Of a stretch of 64,000 nt of DNA, positions 59,348 to 64,000 are shown piece by piece (within the stretch, counting starts at the first letter, position 1; each line of letters opens with the position of its first letter). The notes under the pieces are model-generated. The model was not told where the DNA came from. It saw only the letters and a list, made by a program, of their open reading frames with translations, and searched no databases. The stretch covers positions 68,273 to 132,272 of the forward strand of contig JACRPS010000031.1 of NCBI GenBank assembly GCA_016223085.1, given 5' to 3'. The stretch comes from Chloroflexota bacterium (GTDB lineage Bacteria; Chloroflexota; Anaerolineae; Aggregatilineales; Phototrophicaceae). The position numbers and the translations under genes were made by a program.

Positions 59348-60370
59348 ATGTTATTTGACGTGACGATTTTTCCGACCGATTTAAACGCGGCGGGCGATCT
59401 GGCCCGGCAGGTGGAAGACTACGGCTTCGACGGCCTGTGGACGGCGGAAACGGCACATAACCCCTTCCTGCCGCTGACGCACGCTGCCGTCGCCACGCAG
59501 CGTATCAACCTGGGTACAGCGATTGCGGTTGCTTTCCCACGCAGCCCAATGGTGGTGGCGAACGTCGCCTGGGATTTGGCCGAACAGTCGAAGGGGCGTT
59601 TTATTCTAGGGTTGGGAACGCAGGTCAAGCCGCACATCACCAAACGCTTCAGCACGGAGTGGACGGCGCCGGTGCCGCGCCTGCGCGAGTACATCGAATC
59701 GCTGCGCGCCATCTGGAACACGTGGCAGAACGGCGTGCCGCTGCGCTACCAGGGTGAGCACTATCAGTTTACGCTGATGACGCCATTTTTCTCGCCCAGT
59801 CCGATGCCATACTCCGACATTCCAGTGTACATCGCCGGCGTGAACGAAGGGCTGTGCCGGCTGGCCGGGGAACTGTGCCAGGGCTTTCATGTTCACGCCT
59901 TCCATACCGTCAAATACCTGAAAGAACTGATTATCCCCAACATCGAAATCGGCGCGCACAAGGCGCTGCGGACGCGGCAGGACGTGAAGCTGACGTGCGC
60001 CATCTTCGTCGTGACCGGACGCAACGCCGAGGAAACGCAGAATAACGCCATCATGGCGAAGTCGCAGATTGCGTTTTATGCCAGCACGCCCAGCTACGCC
60101 GGCGTCATGGAGATGCATGGCTGGGGTGATCTGGCGCAGCGGCTGAACGCCATGAGCCGCGAAGGGCGCTGGGCAGAGATGTGGCAGGAGATCAGCGACG
60201 ATATGCTGAACGAGTTTGCGGTGGTCGCCCCGCCGAACGACCTGCCGCACAAAGTGAAGGAGCGTTATGAGGGCTTGCTCGACCGGGTTGGTTTCTACTT
60301 CCCGTTTGTACCGGACGAAGCTGACAAAAAGGTGATCTGGGACAGCGCGGCGAAGGTGTTTGCTTCCTGA
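59348..60370 (+). CDS. Luciferase-like, probably F420-dependent oxidoreductase
   Basis: A 340-aa TIM-barrel enzyme of the luciferase-like monooxygenase family, close in my reading to the MSMEG_2256-type F420 group. Motifs: QVEDYGFDGLWTAETAHNPF near residues 23-42, INLGTAIAVAFPRSPMVVAN near 54-73, GRFILGLGTQVKPHITKRF near 85-103, and PVYIAGVNEGLCRLAGELCQ near 160-179. It transfers hydride between F420H2 and an unknown substrate. Chloroflexota do make F420, which fits. Only 22 bp separate it from the first M20 peptidase gene. Confidence 0.85.
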   Translation: MLFDVTIFPTDLNAAGDLARQVEDYGFDGLWTAETAHNPFLPLTHAAVATQRINLGTAIAVAFPRSPMVVANVAWDLAEQSKGRFILGLGTQVKPHITKRFSTEWTAPVPRLREYIESLRAIWNTWQNGVPLRYQGEHYQFTLMTPFFSPSPMPYSDIPVYIAGVNEGLCRLAGELCQGFHVHAFHTVKYLKELIIPNIEIGAHKALRTRQDVKLTCAIFVVTGRNAEETQNNAIMAKSQIAFYASTPSYAGVMEMHGWGDLAQRLNAMSREGRWAEMWQEISDDMLNEFAVVAPPNDLPHKVKERYEGLLDRVGFYFPFVPDEADKKVIWDSAAKVFAS

Positions 60371-60392
60371 CTGCCAGCGAGAATTGAGAAAG

Positions 60393-61766
60393 ATGAACCC
60401 ATACGAATACACGCAGCTTCACGCCGACCGTTTCAAGGAGCAGTTGAAAGACCTGCTGCGCATTCCCAGCGTCAGCACACTGCCGCAGCATAAGCCGGAT
60501 GTGGAGCGCGCGGCAGCGTGGCTGATTGATGATATGCTGCGGATTGGTTTTCATCGGGCTGAAGCGATCCCCACTGCCGGGCATCCTATCGTCTATGGCG
60601 AATGGCTGGGCGCGGGGCCAAACGCGCCGACGGTGCTGGTCTACGGCCATTACGACGTGCAGCCCGCCGAGATGGCCGACGGCTGGGACACCGACCCGTT
60701 CACGCCGGTCGAGCGCGATGGCAAGATTTACGCTCGCGGCGCGATTGACAGCAAGAGCAACGTCATGGCCCAGCTAAAGGCCGCCGAAGCCCTGCTGGCG
60801 ACGGGCGGCGCGCCGGTGAATATCAAGCTGCTGTTTGAGGGCGAGGAAGAGTCGGATTCCGCCAATCTGGCGGCCTTTGTTGCCGCCCACCGCGACCGCC
60901 TGCAAGCGGACGTGGTAGTGATCTGCGATGGCAGCATGGCCGACCTTCAGCAGCCGGATATGGGCTACTCGCTGCGCGGTGTGGTCAGCCTGGAAGTGAC
61001 GGTCTACGGCCCGCAGCGCGACCTGCACAGCGGGCACTTTGGCGGCACCGTGCATAACCCGATTCACGCGCTGGCGGACATCATCGCCGCCCTGCACAAC
61101 CCCGATGGCAGCGTGGCCGTGCCTGGTTTCTACGACGACGTGCTGCCGCTGGACGCCGACGAACGCGCCGAACTGGCGCAGGCGCTGCCTTACGTCGAAG
61201 CTGAGTGGCGCGATGTGGCCGCTGCGCCGGCCCAATGGGGCGAACCGGGTTATAACCTGCATGAGCGCATCGGCGCGCGCCCGACGCTGGAAGTGAACGG
61301 CATCGCCGGTGGCTGGGCGGGCGAGGGTTTTAAGACGGTGCTGCCGGCCAAAGCCTGGGCGAAGATTAGCTGCCGTCTGGTGCCGAATCAGACCTCGCAG
61401 CGCACCTTTGAGCGCGTGCGCGATTACATCCAGCAGATCGCCCCGCCAACCGTGCGCGTGGACGTGCAGTTGGTGTCCATCGGTGAGCCGCTGCTGATTG
61501 ATCGCCACCATCCGATGGTCGAAGCGGCCATGCGCGCCTACGAAAGGACCTGGGGCAAGCGCCCGCATTACGTGCGCGCGGGCGGCAGCGTGCCGGTGTC
61601 GGTTGACCTGCAGCGCGAACTGGGCAAGCCGCTGGTGCTGATGGCCTTCGGCTACAAGGGCTGCGGCGCTCACGGCCCAAACGAACACGTGTATCTCGAC
61701 CTGTGGTATCGCGGCATCGAAACGATGCTCCAATTCTACGCGGAGATTTCCGAACCGGACAGGTAG
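60393..61766 (+). CDS. M20 family metallopeptidase, first of three
   Basis: A 457-aa dizinc peptidase of the M20 dipeptidase/CNDP group. Metal and catalytic residues: VYGHYDVQPAE near 86-96 (first His and Asp), ARGAIDSKSN near 120-129 (bridging Asp), LFEGEEESDS near 152-161 (catalytic and metal Glu), and GAHGPNEHVYLD near 432-443 (last His). A dimerisation domain lies at about 210-325. It probably cleaves dipeptides or deacylates amino acids in the cytoplasm. ATG 60393 follows GAGAAAG. Its TAG stop falls inside a palindromic repeat. Co-transcribed with the oxidoreductase by spacing. Confidence 0.92.
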   Translation: MNPYEYTQLHADRFKEQLKDLLRIPSVSTLPQHKPDVERAAAWLIDDMLRIGFHRAEAIPTAGHPIVYGEWLGAGPNAPTVLVYGHYDVQPAEMADGWDTDPFTPVERDGKIYARGAIDSKSNVMAQLKAAEALLATGGAPVNIKLLFEGEEESDSANLAAFVAAHRDRLQADVVVICDGSMADLQQPDMGYSLRGVVSLEVTVYGPQRDLHSGHFGGTVHNPIHALADIIAALHNPDGSVAVPGFYDDVLPLDADERAELAQALPYVEAEWRDVAAAPAQWGEPGYNLHERIGARPTLEVNGIAGGWAGEGFKTVLPAKAWAKISCRLVPNQTSQRTFERVRDYIQQIAPPTVRVDVQLVSIGEPLLIDRHHPMVEAAMRAYERTWGKRPHYVRAGGSVPVSVDLQRELGKPLVLMAFGYKGCGAHGPNEHVYLDLWYRGIETMLQFYAEISEPDR

Positions 61767-61790
61767 GGGCACGGCATGCTGTGCCCCTAC
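61763..61790. repeat. Palindrome that supplies a stop codon
   Basis: GTAGGGGCAC and GTGCCCCTAC pair around GGCATGCT. The TAG at 61764-61766 inside the first arm is the stop of the first M20 gene, and the second M20 gene begins 30 bp on. Confidence 0.8.
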
Positions 61791-61820
61791 GGAATGTCAT
61801 GATGAAGGGGTAAAACGATC

Positions 61821-63191
61821 TTGAACGCACACGAGTACGCCTCTGCCAACGCTGACCGTTTCCTAAGTCAGTTGCAAGACCTGCTGCGCATCCCCAGCAT
61901 CAGCACCGACCCGCAGCGCGTGGCGGACGTGCAGCGCGCCGCGCAGTGGGTGGCGGACGATCTGCGCCGCATCGGGATGCAGCGCGTTGACATCATGCCA
62001 ACTGCCGGGCATCCGGTCGTGTATGCCGAATGGCTGGGCGCGGAGGCAAACGCGCCGACGGTGCTGGTCTACGGCCATTACGACGTGCAGCCTGCCGAAC
62101 TGGAAGCCGGCTGGACGAGCGACCCGTTTGAGCCGGTGATTCGAGATGGCAGGATTTACGCGCGTGGCGCATCCGACGACAAGGGGCAGGTGTTCGCCCA
62201 TGTGAAGGCCGCCGAATCGCTGCTGGCGACGGGCAGCTCACCGGTCAACTTGAAGTTCCTGATTGAAGGCGAGGAGGAAATTGGTTCGCCCAACCTGAGC
62301 CGGTTTATTGACGAACATCTTGATCTGCTGCGCGCCGACGTATGTGTGATTTCCGACAGCGGCATGGCGCGGATGGATCAGCCCTCCATCGTCTATGCGC
62401 TGCGCGGTCTGGTGGGTATGGAACTGGAAGTGTGGGGGCCGGCGCAGGACCTTCACAGCGGGCAGTACGGCGGCACGGTGCATAACCCGGCACAGGCGCT
62501 GGCGGAGATCATCGCTGCGCTGCACAACCCCGATGGCAGCGTGGCCGTACCGGGTTTCTACGACGACGTGCTGCCGCTGGCCGATGACGAACGCGCCGAA
62601 CTGGAGCGAACCGCATTTGTGGAAGCCGACTGGCGCAAAGCGACCGGCGCGCCGCAGCCCTGGGGCGAGGCGCAGTTTAAGCTGCACGAGCGCATCGGCG
62701 CGCGCCCGACGCTGGAAATCAACGGCATGGCGGGTGGCTTTTACGGCGCGGGCTTTAAGACGGTGCTGCCGGCGCGGGCGATTGCCAAGATAAGCTGCCG
62801 GCTGGTTGCCAACCAGAACCCGCGCCACATTTACGAACTGGTTCGGGATTACGTGGCAATGATTACGCCGCCGACGGTGCGCAGCGAACTGCGCCTGCTG
62901 CAAGCCGGCGAACCGGCCTTTGTTGATCGCAACACCCCGGCGATGCAGGCCGCTATCACCGCCTACGAGCAGGGGTGGGGCAAGCCGCCGGTGTTCAGCC
63001 GCGAGGGGGGCAGCATCCCGGTGGTGGCCGACTTCAACCATAAGCTGAGGCTGCCCGTGATTTTGATGGGCTTCGGCCTGAATGACGATGGCGCGCACGG
63101 CCCGAACGAACATTTCAGCATCGAAATGTTCCGGCGCGGCATCCAGACCGCGATCTATTTCTATGAGGCGATTGCGAAACAGCAACCGTAG
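61821..63191 (+). CDS. M20 family metallopeptidase, second of three
   Basis: A 456-aa paralogue of the gene before it. It has YGHYDVQPAELEAGWTSDPF near residues 86-105, ARGASDDKGQVFAHVKAAES near 119-138, IEGEEEIGSPNL near 151-162, and DDGAHGPNEHFS near 425-436, so the dizinc site is complete. It starts at TTG 61821 after AAGGGG. Nucleotide identity to the third copy is very high in its first third, lower in the middle, and high again near 62480-62580, which suggests gene conversion. Role as for the first copy. Confidence 0.92.
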   Translation: MNAHEYASANADRFLSQLQDLLRIPSISTDPQRVADVQRAAQWVADDLRRIGMQRVDIMPTAGHPVVYAEWLGAEANAPTVLVYGHYDVQPAELEAGWTSDPFEPVIRDGRIYARGASDDKGQVFAHVKAAESLLATGSSPVNLKFLIEGEEEIGSPNLSRFIDEHLDLLRADVCVISDSGMARMDQPSIVYALRGLVGMELEVWGPAQDLHSGQYGGTVHNPAQALAEIIAALHNPDGSVAVPGFYDDVLPLADDERAELERTAFVEADWRKATGAPQPWGEAQFKLHERIGARPTLEINGMAGGFYGAGFKTVLPARAIAKISCRLVANQNPRHIYELVRDYVAMITPPTVRSELRLLQAGEPAFVDRNTPAMQAAITAYEQGWGKPPVFSREGGSIPVVADFNHKLRLPVILMGFGLNDDGAHGPNEHFSIEMFRRGIQTAIYFYEAIAKQQP

Positions 63192-63213
63192 GGGTGGGTC
63201 TCAGACCCCCTCC
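63188..63213. repeat. Degenerate palindrome at an M20 stop codon
   Basis: GTAGGGGTGGGTCT and AGACCCCCTCC pair around one base with a slipped C-run. Its TAG (63189-63191) is the stop of the second M20 gene, and CAGGAG at its right edge is the ribosome site of the third. Confidence 0.5.
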
Positions 63214-63225
63214 AGGAGATCAATC

Positions 63226-64000
63226 ATGATGACAACCCCCCACGACTACGCCCGAACCCATGCCGACCGCTTCCGCCAGCAGTTGTTTGAGCTGCTGCGA
63301 ATCCCCAGCATCAGCACCGACCCGCAGCGCGTGGCGGACGTGCAGCGCGCCGCGCAGTGGGTAGCGGACGATCTGCGCCGCATCGGGATGCAGCGCGTTG
63401 ACATCATGCCAACTGCCGGGCATCCGGTGGTGTATGCCGAATGGCAAGGCGCGGGCGAGAATGCGCCGACGGTGCTGGTCTACGGCCATTACGACGTGCA
63501 GCCTGCCGAACTGGAAGCCGGCTGGACGAGCGACCCGTTTGAGCCGGTGATTCGAGATGGCAGGATTTACGCGCGTGGGTCGTCCGACGATAAGGGGCAG
63601 GCGTTCGCCCATGTGAAAGCCGCCGAATCGCTGCTGGCGACGGGCAGCTCGCCGGTCAACTTGAAGTTCCTGATTGAAGGTGAGGAAGAAATCGGGTCGC
63701 CCAATCTCGGCGCGTGGGTGCGGGAACACAGAGACCTGCTGCGCGCCGACGTATGCGTGATTTCCGACACCAGTATTCTGGCGATTGACCAGCCTTCAAT
63801 CTGCTATGCCCTGCGTGGGCTGGCCTACATGGAAGTCGAGGTCTGGGGGCCGAAGCAGGATTTACACAGTGGCGGCTTCGGCGGCATGGTGCATAACCCG
63901 GCACAGGCGCTGGCGGAGATCATCGCTGCGCTGCACAACCCCGATGGCAGCGTGGCCGTGCCCGGTTTTTACGACGACGTGCTGCCGCTGTCCGATGACG
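63226..64000 (+). CDS. M20 family metallopeptidase, third of three, cut by the window end
   Basis: The first 258 codons of another M20 paralogue, open to the end of the window. ATG 63226 has CAGGAG 8 nt upstream. It shows LRIPSISTDPQRVADVQRAA, YGHYDVQPAELEAGW, ARGSSDDKGQAFAHVKAAES, IEGEEEIGSPNLGAW, and QDLHSGGFGGMVHNPAQALA, so the visible part of the dizinc site is complete. From 63311 to 63650 it is almost identical to 61911-62240. The C-terminal metal ligand lies outside the window. Confidence 0.9.
   Translation, partial: MMTTPHDYARTHADRFRQQLFELLRIPSISTDPQRVADVQRAAQWVADDLRRIGMQRVDIMPTAGHPVVYAEWQGAGENAPTVLVYGHYDVQPAELEAGWTSDPFEPVIRDGRIYARGSSDDKGQAFAHVKAAESLLATGSSPVNLKFLIEGEEEIGSPNLGAWVREHRDLLRADVCVISDTSILAIDQPSICYALRGLAYMEVEVWGPKQDLHSGGFGGMVHNPAQALAEIIAALHNPDGSVAVPGFYDDVLPLSDD

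Overview
The window looks like a chromosome segment of a Chloroflexota bacterium, probably Anaerolineae-like. The grounds are long Thr/Pro-rich linkers in envelope proteins, FG-GAP, DUF11 and PKD surface proteins, a TgpA-type transglutaminase, an F420-type luciferase-like oxidoreductase, RNase J, a type A RNase P RNA, and no gene that needs an outer membrane. The phylum call is inference from gene content; no rRNA or other universal marker is present.

Left flank (1-18100). A cut-off response regulator, isocitrate dehydrogenase, a membrane protein, a phosphohexomutase, and a glycerol-1-phosphate dehydrogenase homologue whose usual metal ligands seem to be missing. Then come a glutamate-cysteine-ligase-like enzyme, a secreted sugar-dehydrogenase-like propeller, a GT-C membrane glycosyltransferase, WecE aminotransferase, RNase J, a TgpA-like transglutaminase and a second GT-C protein. 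Many gene ends carry palindromes with GTAGGG/CCCTAC outer arms.

Central mobile element (18506-38842). The RNase P RNA gene rnpB (18176-18535) holds the left copy of a perfect 60-bp direct repeat that spans its last 30 nt and its terminator hairpin. The second copy is at 38783-38842. Between them lie about 20.2 kb of foreign DNA. A tyrosine integrase ends inside the left repeat. Next is a leftward replication-type operon: RepA-like ATPase, iteron cluster, HNH protein and small proteins. A divergent repressor region follows (HTH and XRE genes around a large dyad). A leftward run of tiny membrane proteins and Thr/Pro-rich surface proteins comes next. A rightward operon then encodes a winged-helix protein, a GT39-like glycosyltransferase, an FtsK/HerA-like ATPase and a YdjM-like protein, and a DnaQ-like exonuclease operon closes the element. 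The order of the surface genes (38 aa, 47 aa, 85 aa with signal peptide, 619 aa, 149 aa) copies the VII-IX-VIII-III-VI order of filamentous phages. My best reading is a large filamentous-virus-like prophage; an FtsK-type conjugative element is the main alternative. I see no relaxase, VirB4, terminase, portal or icosahedral capsid gene.

Right flank (38843-64000). An FG-GAP/DUF11 surface protein, a DUF2804 protein, a uroporphyrinogen-decarboxylase-family protein, a phytoene-desaturase-like FAD enzyme, and a lipoprotein with three PKD domains, a long Thr/Pro repeat and an SGNH hydrolase domain. Further right are a GHMP kinase-GalU fusion, a hybrid histidine kinase with two receivers, a zinc alcohol dehydrogenase, an SMP-30-like secreted protein, a second tyrosine recombinase, a nucleotidyltransferase, an F420-type oxidoreductase, and three tandem M20 peptidases, the last cut by the window edge.

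The GTAGGG palindromes occur in both flanks, but I noticed none inside the element, which fits a separate origin for it.
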